In this document: positions 53,157-60,632 of the stretch, in pieces
Layout: every line of letters begins with the position of its first letter
Position numbering within the stretch: the first letter of the stretch is position 1
Assembly: GCF_005503145.1 (NCBI RefSeq)
Contig: NZ_SCNV01000018.1
Coordinates: 1-64,000, forward strand
Direction of reading: 5' to 3'
DNA from: Burkholderia sp. 4M9327F10
GTDB taxonomy: Bacteria; Pseudomonadota; Gammaproteobacteria; Burkholderiales; Burkholderiaceae
DNA: 64,000 bases
Made by a program: the position numbers and the translations under genes
Notes under the pieces: generated by a model
Seen by the model: the letters and a program-made list of their open reading frames with translations, nothing else
Database searches by the model: none
What the model was told of the DNA's origin: nothing

Positions 53157-53175
53157 CACCCTTTCCGCCAGAATT
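53157..53175 (+). repeat. attR: island right attachment site
   Basis: CACCCTTTCCGCCAGAATT is an exact copy of the sequence at 25377-25395, but here it is not attached to a tRNA body. It is followed by a terminator hairpin, the expected remains of the original chromosomal tRNA 3' flank. Confidence 0.92.
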
Positions 53176-53179
53176 TTTA

Positions 53180-53215
53180 AAAACCCCGCATAGCCAAAAT
53201 GGCCTGCGGGGTTTT
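53180..53215 (+). terminator. Ancestral tRNA-Ser terminator beyond attR
   Basis: AAAACCCCGCA pairs with TGCGGGGTTTT around TAGCCAAAATGGCC, followed by a T-rich tail. It probably terminated the tRNA-Ser transcript before the island inserted. It now lies downstream of attR and 24 bp beyond its stem the convergent hydrolase gene ends. Confidence 0.8.
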
Positions 53216-53238
53216 CGCTTTTTGTCCGTCGGGACCAT

Positions 53239-54402
53239 TCAGTTCAGACCAGCCGGATTAGAGATCCGCAGCCTCCACCCACCGTCGCGGCCCTTTTCCA
53301 TTACCTGTGTAGCGGTGCCGCGCTCATCGAGTACCTGACCGTCCGGCAGCGTCACGTTCAAGGTCCAGTCGAGCAGGACGAGCGCGATATCGCCACTCAC
53401 CAGCACACGGCGTACCTCGTTACGCAGGTGCGGGCGCAACGTCAGCAACTGAGCGAGGCTGCTGCGCAATTGAGCCGGGCTTCCTTGCACCACCTCGCCG
53501 TTCGTCATCCGCATCGTGGCCTGATTGCCAAACAAGCCGAGCACGGCGTCGAGATCACCGGCGTTCAGCGCTGCATCGAAAGCGACCGGGACCTGTTCCG
53601 GCGTGCTGCACACGGCGGAGTTGTTCTCGATCGCGCCGACGAAGCGCGCAATCGTCCGCGCCACATCAGCCGGCGCCTCTAGCGGCGACAGGTGTCCCGT
53701 TCCGGGCAAGATATGCATCGCAGCATGCGGGATGCGGGGCAGCAGTTCCGCTTGCAGCGTTGCGACGCGATCCACCTGGTCAAGCTCGCCGGAGATGACG
53801 ATGGTCGGCACGTCGATGGACGCCACCGCCTCGGTGATGTCTTCGCGCATGGCCACGTTCGGCCAGGCCGCTTTGGCTTGCGGTGCAGCTTTCAGGCTGT
53901 CCTCGATGACTTGCTCGCGGCGAGCGGCGTCGAGCGGCTTTGCGGTCAGGACGTGATCGATGACGAATTCGACCGATTCGCGCGATTGATACGCGCCAGC
54001 CAATGTCGCGCGTTGCTCGTCGGAGAGGACCATCGGCGACGGCGGTGACGGCGCGACGAGCACAAGGCCTTCAAGCCCGCTCGGCCGACGCGACGCAATA
54101 AGTTGCGCAACCTTGCCGCCCATCGAATGGCCGACCAGGACGTAGCGCTGCAGACCCAGCGCCTTGATGACGCCTTCTGCGTCGGCGGCGAGATCGGCGA
54201 TGCGGTAGCCGTCAGCGGGCGCCTCGGAATCGCCCCAGCCGCGGTGATCGGTGGCAACGATCCGGTACCGCCCGGACAGTTCGCTCGCTACCCCGTCCCA
54301 TGTGCGCGACGAGCCACCGTAGTAGTGCAGGAACACCAGCGCCAATTCGCCGCTGCCTTGCTGCGTGACATGAATCCGCGTGCCGTTCGATTTGATTTCC
54401 AT
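53239..54402 (-). CDS. Alpha/beta hydrolase fused to a SnoaL/DUF4440-like (NTF2-fold) domain
   Basis: A 387-residue fusion. Residues 1-260 are a serine alpha/beta hydrolase with the nucleophile Ser93 in VGHSMGGK, Asp208 in VISGELDQVD and His237 in LPGTGHLSP. Residues about 271-387 are an NTF2-like fold (VAFDAALNAGDLDAVLGLF ... GGWRLRISNP) of the kind found in ketosteroid-isomerase- and DUF4440-like proteins. AGGAGTCTGGAA precedes the ATG. The substrate is unknown. A divergent LysR gene 114 bp away is its likely regulator. It is the first gene outside the island. Confidence 0.88.
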   Translation of the reverse strand: MEIKSNGTRIHVTQQGSGELALVFLHYYGGSSRTWDGVASELSGRYRIVATDHRGWGDSEAPADGYRIADLAADAEGVIKALGLQRYVLVGHSMGGKVAQLIASRRPSGLEGLVLVAPSPPSPMVLSDEQRATLAGAYQSRESVEFVIDHVLTAKPLDAARREQVIEDSLKAAPQAKAAWPNVAMREDITEAVASIDVPTIVISGELDQVDRVATLQAELLPRIPHAAMHILPGTGHLSPLEAPADVARTIARFVGAIENNSAVCSTPEQVPVAFDAALNAGDLDAVLGLFGNQATMRMTNGEVVQGSPAQLRSSLAQLLTLRPHLRNEVRRVLVSGDIALVLLDWTLNVTLPDGQVLDERGTATQVMEKGRDGGWRLRISNPAGLN

Positions 54403-54516
54403 TTCCAGACTCCTTCTCCGTTAGGTCGTGTCGGCATCTTAGATTCAAGCCTTGGGTTTGATAATTGCCGTTTCAGTGGGATCAGTCGATAATCGTGTTA
54501 TCGAATTGGAGGGCGC

Positions 54517-55434
54517 ATGGACCGATTGACGAGCCTCGGCGTATTTGTCGCCGCTGTCGAGGAAGGCAGCCTTGCCGCGGCGGCGCGGCGCTTCGGGCTG
54601 TCGGCGGCGATGGCCGGCAAGCATGTGAGCGCAATCGAGGCCGAACTGAATGCGCGCTTACTCCAGCGCACGACGCGGCGCCTGAGCCTGACCGATATCG
54701 GCCACACCTACTACGAGCGCTGCAAGCGGATTCTCGAAGCATTCGATGAGGCGAACCGGGAAGCGAACGATTTGCAGGGCACGGCGCGCGGTGTGCTGCG
54801 CGTCGCAGCGCCGGTGACGTTCGGCGCGATGCATCTGGGCGGGGTCGTCGCGCGTTATCTGGAAGACCATCCGCACGTGAATGTGGAAGTGCTGCTCGGG
54901 GATCGCTACGTCGATCTCATCGATACCGGTGTCGACGTCGCGATCCGGATCGGACGGCTGCAGGACCCGGGACTTGTGACGCGGCGGCTCGCGCCGTGCC
55001 GGATGGCCGTTTGTGCGTCGCCTGCGTACCTCGAGCGCCATGGGACGCCGCGCAAGCCCGACGACTTGCGGCGCGCGCAGCGCCTTGCCTTCAGCGAGGC
55101 TGTGTCGGCCGGCGACTGGACCTTGCTCGATGCTAGAAACCGCCCGCACGTCATCGACGGACCTTGCCGCATGGCGGCCAACAATACGCAGATGCTGCTC
55201 GCCGCCGCGCTTGCCGGAGCCGGCATCGCGTATGGGCCAACGTTCGTGTTCGGCGAGCACCTGGCGCGCGGCGAACTGGTGGAACTGCTGCCGGCGTATC
55301 GCCCGGCCGAGCTGGCCATTCAGGCGGTTTATCCGAGCGCGCGGCGCATACCGCTCAAAGTGCGCCGGTTTGTCGATTATCTTGCCGGGACGTTTGGCGA
55401 TGAGCCGCCTTGGGATCGGAAGGCGATGCTTTAG
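54517..55434 (+). CDS. LysR-family transcriptional regulator
   Basis: A 305-residue LysR protein of the DsdC/AaeR-like subgroup typical of Burkholderia. The winged helix is MDRLTSLGVFVAAVEEGSLA then AARRFGLSAAMAGKHVSAIE, followed by a full effector domain (RGVLRVAAPVTFGAMHL, GVDVAIRIGRLQDPGLVTRR). GGAGGGCGC precedes the ATG. Its divergent partner is the hydrolase-NTF2 fusion, probably its target. Confidence 0.92.
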   Translation: MDRLTSLGVFVAAVEEGSLAAAARRFGLSAAMAGKHVSAIEAELNARLLQRTTRRLSLTDIGHTYYERCKRILEAFDEANREANDLQGTARGVLRVAAPVTFGAMHLGGVVARYLEDHPHVNVEVLLGDRYVDLIDTGVDVAIRIGRLQDPGLVTRRLAPCRMAVCASPAYLERHGTPRKPDDLRRAQRLAFSEAVSAGDWTLLDARNRPHVIDGPCRMAANNTQMLLAAALAGAGIAYGPTFVFGEHLARGELVELLPAYRPAELAIQAVYPSARRIPLKVRRFVDYLAGTFGDEPPWDRKAML

Positions 55435-55543
55435 AAGAACGGCATCGATGCATGGGGCGCGCCCTCGATCTGTCCCAGCTACGGCCACCGACTCATCTGC
55501 CGGCGAATCAAGGCGCTGCCTGGCCGAGACCCATGGACGCCGC

Positions 55544-56512
55544 CTAGTTGCGGCCAAACAGTTGCCGGTACTGCGCTGGTGTCAACGCCGTCAGCTCCTT
55601 GAACATGCGCCGCATGCCCGAGTCGCTGCAGAAACCGAGTTCGGCACTGATAGTGCTGGCCGGCACAGTCGTCATGATCAGCCTCTCGCTGACCTGATTC
55701 AACTTGATCTTGCGCGCATAGGCGCTCACGCCGCAACCCGTCAGCGCCGATACCTTGCGTGCCAGAGTGCGTTCCGTCGTATTCAATCCGGAGGCGAGTC
55801 GCGACACCGTGATGTCGGCGGCCGGAAGCCGCTGCACCAATGCGTGCAGTGCGCGCAGCATCCCGTCTGTTTGCTCGACCAGATGCAAAGACTGGAACGC
55901 CTGATGGGTGCGCTCCGGTCGCGGCAATACCATGAGTTTGGTCAGGTCGCGATATGCCTCTGCGCTGATCTGTTGCTCAATGAGCGCCTGGGCAATCGGC
56001 AGATAGCCGTTTACTCCAGAAGCAGTAGCGGTGAGCTTGTTGACAACGCAAGTTTGTTCGCTCTGCCATGCCACCTTCGGATGGATTTTCCTCATAGCGT
56101 CCGAGAGCCACCAGGTCACGGTCGCAGGCTGGCGGTTTAATCTGCCGGAAGCCGCAAGCAGGCAAACACCCGTGCAATAGCTCCACACGGCCGTCGTGGT
56201 CCGCAACCCTGCGAGCACCGCTATCAGGGGCTTGTTTTGTTTAACCGCTTCTTCTATGTGGTGCAGTGATTCGGCCCACAAGCCAGGCACCAGGACGGCG
56301 TCCAGGTCGGCAGTGAGCAGCGGGTCAGACGGCTTTAGTTTGACGCCATGCGCGCACTCAACGCTACCGTCCCCAAGAGCGACAAAGCGGGTCTCGAATA
56401 ACTGCTGGCCGGCGCGCCGGTTCGCTCCGTGCATCAGATCGGCAAATGCAAACAATCCCGCTGGCATGCAACGGGGATAGAGAAGCAGTCCGATTCGAAG
56501 AGGGCGCCTCAT
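55544..56512 (-). CDS. GlxA-like AraC-family regulator (DJ-1/PfpI plus AraC HTH)
   Basis: A regulator of about 322 residues. The N-terminal part (1-185) is a DJ-1/PfpI-like amidotransferase-fold domain (RIGLLLYPRCMPAGLFAFAD, TAVWSYCTGVCLLAASG, with a Cys in the nucleophile-elbow place). The C-terminal 100 residues hold the paired AraC helix-turn-helix (ITVSRLASGLNTTERTLARK, ISAELGFCSDSGMRRMFKEL). The start is ambiguous: 56512 gives the usual MRRPLRIGLLLYP N-terminus, while the frame is open to 56557. It diverges from an MBL-fold hydrolase gene, a plausible target. Confidence 0.88.
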   Translation of the reverse strand: MRRPLRIGLLLYPRCMPAGLFAFADLMHGANRRAGQQLFETRFVALGDGSVECAHGVKLKPSDPLLTADLDAVLVPGLWAESLHHIEEAVKQNKPLIAVLAGLRTTTAVWSYCTGVCLLAASGRLNRQPATVTWWLSDAMRKIHPKVAWQSEQTCVVNKLTATASGVNGYLPIAQALIEQQISAEAYRDLTKLMVLPRPERTHQAFQSLHLVEQTDGMLRALHALVQRLPAADITVSRLASGLNTTERTLARKVSALTGCGVSAYARKIKLNQVSERLIMTTVPASTISAELGFCSDSGMRRMFKELTALTPAQYRQLFGRN

Positions 56513-56605
56513 GACATAAATTGACTGGTTATTGGCATATTGCGCCATTGTAGCCATTCGAGGGCGGACTCATAGTTGGGGCTGCTTTCACCAATACGGT
56601 TTGAC

Positions 56606-57394
56606 ATGAAAATAACCCAACTGCGTAACGCCACAATCATTGTGGAGTTCGGTTCGTATCGCATTCTGGTGGACCCGATGCTGGCAGCACGTGGCGCGCT
56701 TCCGCCGCTTCGTCTCTTCAACGGTCAACGTCAGCGGAACCCGCTCGTCGACCTGCCATCCGTTGCGGATGTTGCACTGGAGTCGGTCACGCATTGCCTG
56801 ATTACCCATTGTCAGAAAGGACACTTCGATCACCTGGACCGAGCTGGCATGCGCTGGCTACGCCAGCGTCAAACTCCGGTGATCTGTACTCCACACGATG
56901 AGGTCTTTTTGAGGCAGCGCGGCCTCAACGTATTGCCTTTGCCTGAGGATCATACGGAGCCTCAAGCCTTCCTGGGCGGCACGATACGCACTGTACGCTG
57001 CACACATGGGCGCGGGCTGATCGGTTTGTTGATGGAGCATGGCGTCGGCTACCTGATCGAGATGCCCGGCGAACCGTCGCTCTATCTCGCGGGGGACACG
57101 GTGCTGACCCAGGAGGTGCGTGATTTCATATCACGGCATCAACCGCAGGTCTGTGTCATACCGGCGGGTGGTGCGCGATTCGATGCCGGCCAGGACATCA
57201 TCATGGGAACGGAGGATGTGATCCAGTTCTCACAACTTTCGCAGGGAGTCGTTGTGGCCAATCATCTGGAGGCGCTCAGCCACTGCCCGGTAACCCGTTC
57301 GGAATTGCTGCTGGCGTCGACGCAAGCCGCTTTGGTGTCACGCATGCGTATTCCTGCCGACGGTGAAACACTGGATTTTTCAATCGGCCGGTAG
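56606..57394 (+). CDS. MBL-fold metallo-hydrolase (UlaG-like)
   Basis: A 262-residue metallo-beta-lactamase-fold protein. It starts MKITQLRNATIIVEFGSYRI with LVDPML near residue 25. The metal motif appears as THCQKGHFDHLD, in which the first His of the usual HxHxDH is displaced to H-C-Q-K-G-H-F-D-H, and LAGDTVL supplies another ligand. Related enzymes hydrolyse lactones or phosphodiesters. The frame is open from 56576, but 56606 gives the family start. It diverges from the GlxA-like regulator by about 90 bp. Confidence 0.85.
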   Translation: MKITQLRNATIIVEFGSYRILVDPMLAARGALPPLRLFNGQRQRNPLVDLPSVADVALESVTHCLITHCQKGHFDHLDRAGMRWLRQRQTPVICTPHDEVFLRQRGLNVLPLPEDHTEPQAFLGGTIRTVRCTHGRGLIGLLMEHGVGYLIEMPGEPSLYLAGDTVLTQEVRDFISRHQPQVCVIPAGGARFDAGQDIIMGTEDVIQFSQLSQGVVVANHLEALSHCPVTRSELLLASTQAALVSRMRIPADGETLDFSIGR

Positions 57395-57463
57395 TGATTC
57401 TTGTGAACGGTTTATCTTTAGTCATCGGCCAAAAAATCATTGATATGCAAAGTGAATAACGCG

Positions 57464-57826
57464 TTAAAGCGCGTTTTTCGAAGCGTTTTGCGGATCAGGA
57501 ATGGATGCGTCGTGATAAAAGACGGTCCAGTCGCCGAAGAACCGTTCGTCATAGGGAAAGGTGTTCTCCACGAGATCGATGACGATTTCGTCCTGTAGAC
57601 CAATAACGGGGTCCTGTACGTGCAGCGTGCCGGCAAGCGGAAAGAAGAGTCGCGCGGTTACCGAATCGGCGAAACGCAGGTAGAGATGGGCCGCGTATGC
57701 GGTCCTGACATGGCGTAATGGGCCAATTGCCGGGCCAGGGAAGCCGAGCTTGTCCAGACGACTATCGAGCCGGTTGCGGCCGTGGAGCAAGCCGAGATAG
57801 AGCCCCTGTGGAGCATCGCTCATCGA
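57464..57826 (-). CDS. Conserved hypothetical protein
   Basis: A 120-residue protein beginning MSDAPQGLYLGLLHGRNRLD, then GFPGPAIGPLRHVRTAYAAH, and ending in FGDWTVFYHD. I recall a small family with the same layout (LY-x-GL-x-HGR ... GP-x-IGP ... GDWT-x-FY), but its function is not known to me. The frame continues upstream to 58126, but that extra part is low-complexity and I regard it as non-coding. Confidence 0.6.
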   Translation of the reverse strand, partial: SMSDAPQGLYLGLLHGRNRLDSRLDKLGFPGPAIGPLRHVRTAYAAHLYLRFADSVTARLFFPLAGTLHVQDPVIGLQDEIVIDLVENTFPYDERFFGDWTVFYHDASIPDPQNASKNAL

Positions 57827-58387
57827 GCCATAGAGTGGAAGTGCCCGGTCGTCGCGGCAGAGGAAATACGTTTGCTTCTCCGAAGGAGCACCGCCTTGTA
57901 CGATCGACGTGCGCGGTGGCGTGGCAATCCCGCATTGTCGCGGCGCGGCATGTGCGTTGTCCGCTGCGTCTTGCTGGCTCGCACCGGCCTGCAATAAGTC
58001 GATAGTGCTCAAGAAGCCGAACAGGACTTCTTGGTGCCGGCGTTGCCTTGGAATGGCGGCAGCCATGGGGATTCTCGCGTAAGAGCCTCGTGCCGCGGTT
58101 AGTGCGGGTGGTCGCAACACCTGCAAGCACCTGCCTCAACCTGCTTCATATTCGGAATCCGGCGAAGGTAGCGCATGACGCCTCCCAATGCACCTGTCAG
58201 ATCTGGCAGGGAGAGTAACCGCGGCTCGCGAAGTTTGCCCGGTGCTATTGCGCCGTTCCGGCGGACCCGGTAAGTTGGCTTTGGTTAGCGCCTACGATGC
58301 CGTTGGGCGGCGGCTTCGCAATGCTCCGCTCCAGACGGCTATCGGCGACTCAATCTTTCGACATTGCAGCTTAGGTATCCTCGAGTC
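57827..58387. other. Stretch without a supported gene
   Basis: The minus-strand frame of the preceding gene stays open to 58126, but the peptide is compositionally poor. Nothing else with family similarity is seen. It must include the promoter for the acetyltransferase at 58388. Confidence 0.4.
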
Positions 58388-58888
58388 ATGTCCCACCATT
58401 CCATGCTTTTCTCGGTCCGCTCCGTTCCGGCTGAACGGGTGTATCCGCTGCGAACTGCAATTCTGTTGGACGGAAATCCGCAATCGTGCCGCTTCCACGG
58501 CGACGATGAAGCCTCGACCCTGCATCTCGCGGTCTACCTGAACGAACGGATCGTCGCCGTTTCGACCGTATGCCGTGAGGCACGACGCGGCGTCACCAGT
58601 GACACCCAGTGGCGCCTGCGCGGCGTTGCCGTCGAGTCGGAGCTCCGTGGACAAGGACTTGGCCGGCTTCTGGTGAAGATGTGCATCGACCACGCCCAAA
58701 AGCAAGGCGGGCAACTCATCTGGTGCATGGCTAGAGAATCTGCACGAGCCTTTTATGAATCGCTGGAGTTCGTCGCCTCCGCTCCGCCGTTCACGCTTGC
58801 CTCGCACGGTGACATCCGCTTTTACGAAATGCACCATGAATTGCGCCATGCATTGCCGGGCGGACACGGGACGCGAGCCATTTCATAA
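58388..58888 (+). CDS. GNAT-family N-acetyltransferase
   Basis: A 166-residue protein with the GNAT acetyl-CoA-binding core: WRLRGVAVESELRGQGLGRL is motif A, with the Q/R-x-x-G-x-G/A pattern in RGQGLG. The beta strand LIWCMARESARAFYESLEF is motif B. It would transfer acetyl from acetyl-CoA to an amine; the substrate is unknown. The ATG at 58388 is chosen over the TTG at 58364. Confidence 0.85.
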   Translation: MSHHSMLFSVRSVPAERVYPLRTAILLDGNPQSCRFHGDDEASTLHLAVYLNERIVAVSTVCREARRGVTSDTQWRLRGVAVESELRGQGLGRLLVKMCIDHAQKQGGQLIWCMARESARAFYESLEFVASAPPFTLASHGDIRFYEMHHELRHALPGGHGTRAIS

Positions 58889-58930
58889 GCGCTACGCCAG
58901 TCCCGCATCCGTGCCGTGCCAGTTGTGCCC

Positions 58931-60535
58931 TTAACGCAGCGGGTCGATGCCGAACTTCTTCAGCAAGAGATTGGCTGTCTGCAGTGCGCCTTCAACCCAG
59001 CCTTGCGCATCCGAATAAGCCTCGCCGCAGATGAATAGCGGCCGGTTGGTGAGCGGCTGCACGATCTGCTCTTTGACCTCCCAGCTTTTGACGCCGATAT
59101 TCCAGCTGTTCCATCCGCCGCCGTACGGATCGTCGCCCCAGTCCCGGAAGGCCGCATTGCGCACCTCCGGCGTATAGGACAAGCCGTGCACGGTGGCCAA
59201 CTGCCGTGTGGCTTCGGCCACCATCCGGCGCGGCGCGCGATAGCGCGACCACTCCAGCTCGGCGTCGCTATCGACGCCAATGAACGGATCCGCCAGTAGC
59301 GGAACCTCGTGATTGCCCTGGCGCGGCTGGCGGCGCTGCGGCCGCAGTCCGTCCCAGAACCCGATGTTATTGCCGTCGTCATAACTGGCCAGCAACATCG
59401 AAGGCCCTGTGGTCGCCGGATTGCCGTCGGATTTCGGCCAGTAGTAAACTTGGCGCACGGGCAGGTCCGTAACCGAGCGTCCTGCTTCCACCGGGACGAA
59501 CGCCGAGCTTCCGTCCGGATGGGTCTGGGTGTACCCCGAGGCGCGCCACCACGGGCTGTTGTAGGTTGTGAACAGCTTGAAGAGCGGTCGCGGTGTCACG
59601 CTGGACGTCAGTCCCTGGATCTCCTGCAGGAGCGGGCTGGTCTGCCCCAGCAGGTCGATTGAGCGCCGCGGCATCGCAAGGACGACCTGGCGCGCCCGGA
59701 TCCGCTTGCCATGCGCCTCGAACTCGAATGCACCGTCGACCCATTCGAGGCCGGACACCGATGCCCCCAGCCGCACCTCGCCGCCCGCCTGCATAAACAG
59801 GTTGGCCACCGACTTCGGCACTTCCTGGAAGCCCTTCGAGAAACCCTTGTATCTCGCGTTGACGCCGAAGTCGGACAGGTACCAGGGGATCGCGTCGGCC
59901 GCGTTCCAGTTGGTCAGCGTCGAGTTGTAGCCGCCTGCGTCGACGCCGAGCTGGTAAGCCTCGCTGTTGATCACGCGCAGCAGCACGTTCCAGAAGCCCT
60001 GCTTGTACAGCGGCTCGCCCGCGAAGCTTGCCTGCTGCGCCATCTGCCGCCGTTCGTCTTCGCTCAGGTGCGGGGCGGTGATGCCGGGTACGATCTGTTC
60101 AATTGCGTTGATGATGATGCTGCCGGCGGTTTCGCCACGGTCGAGGAACGACAGCTGGTACGGCACCTTGTGCGGTTCTTTGGTGAAATCCGCCAGCCGT
60201 AAGTAGACACCGCGCAGGTAAGCCAGATTGATCGGCTCGTCGACCGGGAAATCGTATAGTTCGATCTGCTCGGCCGGCGGCAGCGTGTGATTGAGCGTCT
60301 CGATCAGTTGGGCGATCAACGGCTGCACGGCCGGCAAGATGCGCATCCCGCCGAGTTCCGCGACCATGTTCGGAATATCCGGCGGACGCACGGACAAGAG
60401 CCGTCCGCCGATCCGGTCGCTGGCTTCGAACACCACGACCTTGCTGCTGGTGTCGGCCTGCTTGAGGCGCCACGCACTATAGACGCCCGACACTCCGGCG
60501 CCGATGATGGCGATATCGATGTTTTCGTCAGCCAT
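58931..60535 (-). CDS. Flavin-containing amine oxidase
   Basis: A 534-residue FAD enzyme. The dinucleotide-binding motif IIGAGVSGVYSAWRL is at 10-24, with the acidic VVFEASDRIGGR near 33-44. The C-terminal FAD segment is FICGEAYSDAQGWVEGALQT. The family oxidises primary or secondary amines or L-amino acids with release of hydrogen peroxide; no signal peptide is seen, so it is cytoplasmic. AGGAC lies upstream of the ATG. It follows a ThDP-dependent enzyme gene by 97 bp on the same strand, suggesting a two-gene pathway in which the oxidation product might be handed to the ThDP enzyme or vice versa. Confidence 0.85.
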   Translation of the reverse strand: MADENIDIAIIGAGVSGVYSAWRLKQADTSSKVVVFEASDRIGGRLLSVRPPDIPNMVAELGGMRILPAVQPLIAQLIETLNHTLPPAEQIELYDFPVDEPINLAYLRGVYLRLADFTKEPHKVPYQLSFLDRGETAGSIIINAIEQIVPGITAPHLSEDERRQMAQQASFAGEPLYKQGFWNVLLRVINSEAYQLGVDAGGYNSTLTNWNAADAIPWYLSDFGVNARYKGFSKGFQEVPKSVANLFMQAGGEVRLGASVSGLEWVDGAFEFEAHGKRIRARQVVLAMPRRSIDLLGQTSPLLQEIQGLTSSVTPRPLFKLFTTYNSPWWRASGYTQTHPDGSSAFVPVEAGRSVTDLPVRQVYYWPKSDGNPATTGPSMLLASYDDGNNIGFWDGLRPQRRQPRQGNHEVPLLADPFIGVDSDAELEWSRYRAPRRMVAEATRQLATVHGLSYTPEVRNAAFRDWGDDPYGGGWNSWNIGVKSWEVKEQIVQPLTNRPLFICGEAYSDAQGWVEGALQTANLLLKKFGIDPLR

Positions 60536-60632
60536 GATCTAAAGTCCTCCTACGGATTGTTTCCGGTGGTCTTGCGGGGATGCCCGTTATTCATCGCGCG
60601 CGGCACCAGGCTGCGCGCGTTGGCGTGCGATA

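Larger units (their letters stand above)
25377..53175. mobile_element. Integrative genomic island in tRNA-Ser(CGA)
   Basis: About 27.8 kb bounded by the 19-bp direct repeats. It carries a tyrosine integrase (51804-52991), AlpA, a II/X-type replication protein, a mobilisation-like protein, a serine recombinase, an orphan VgrG-effector-immunity-PAAR cassette, possible defence-type genes, and several remnants. Gene density is lower and base composition patchier than on either side, with AT-rich pockets near 37.3-38.3 kb and 49.0-49.1 kb. The integrase sits at the end away from the tRNA, reading inward. No relaxase or conjugation machinery is visible, so transfer would need a helper. Confidence 0.9.

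Noticed and set aside
57827..58126. N-terminal extension of the hypothetical gene at 57464
   Set aside because: It is low complexity, without ribosome site or family support; the shorter start matches the remembered family layout.
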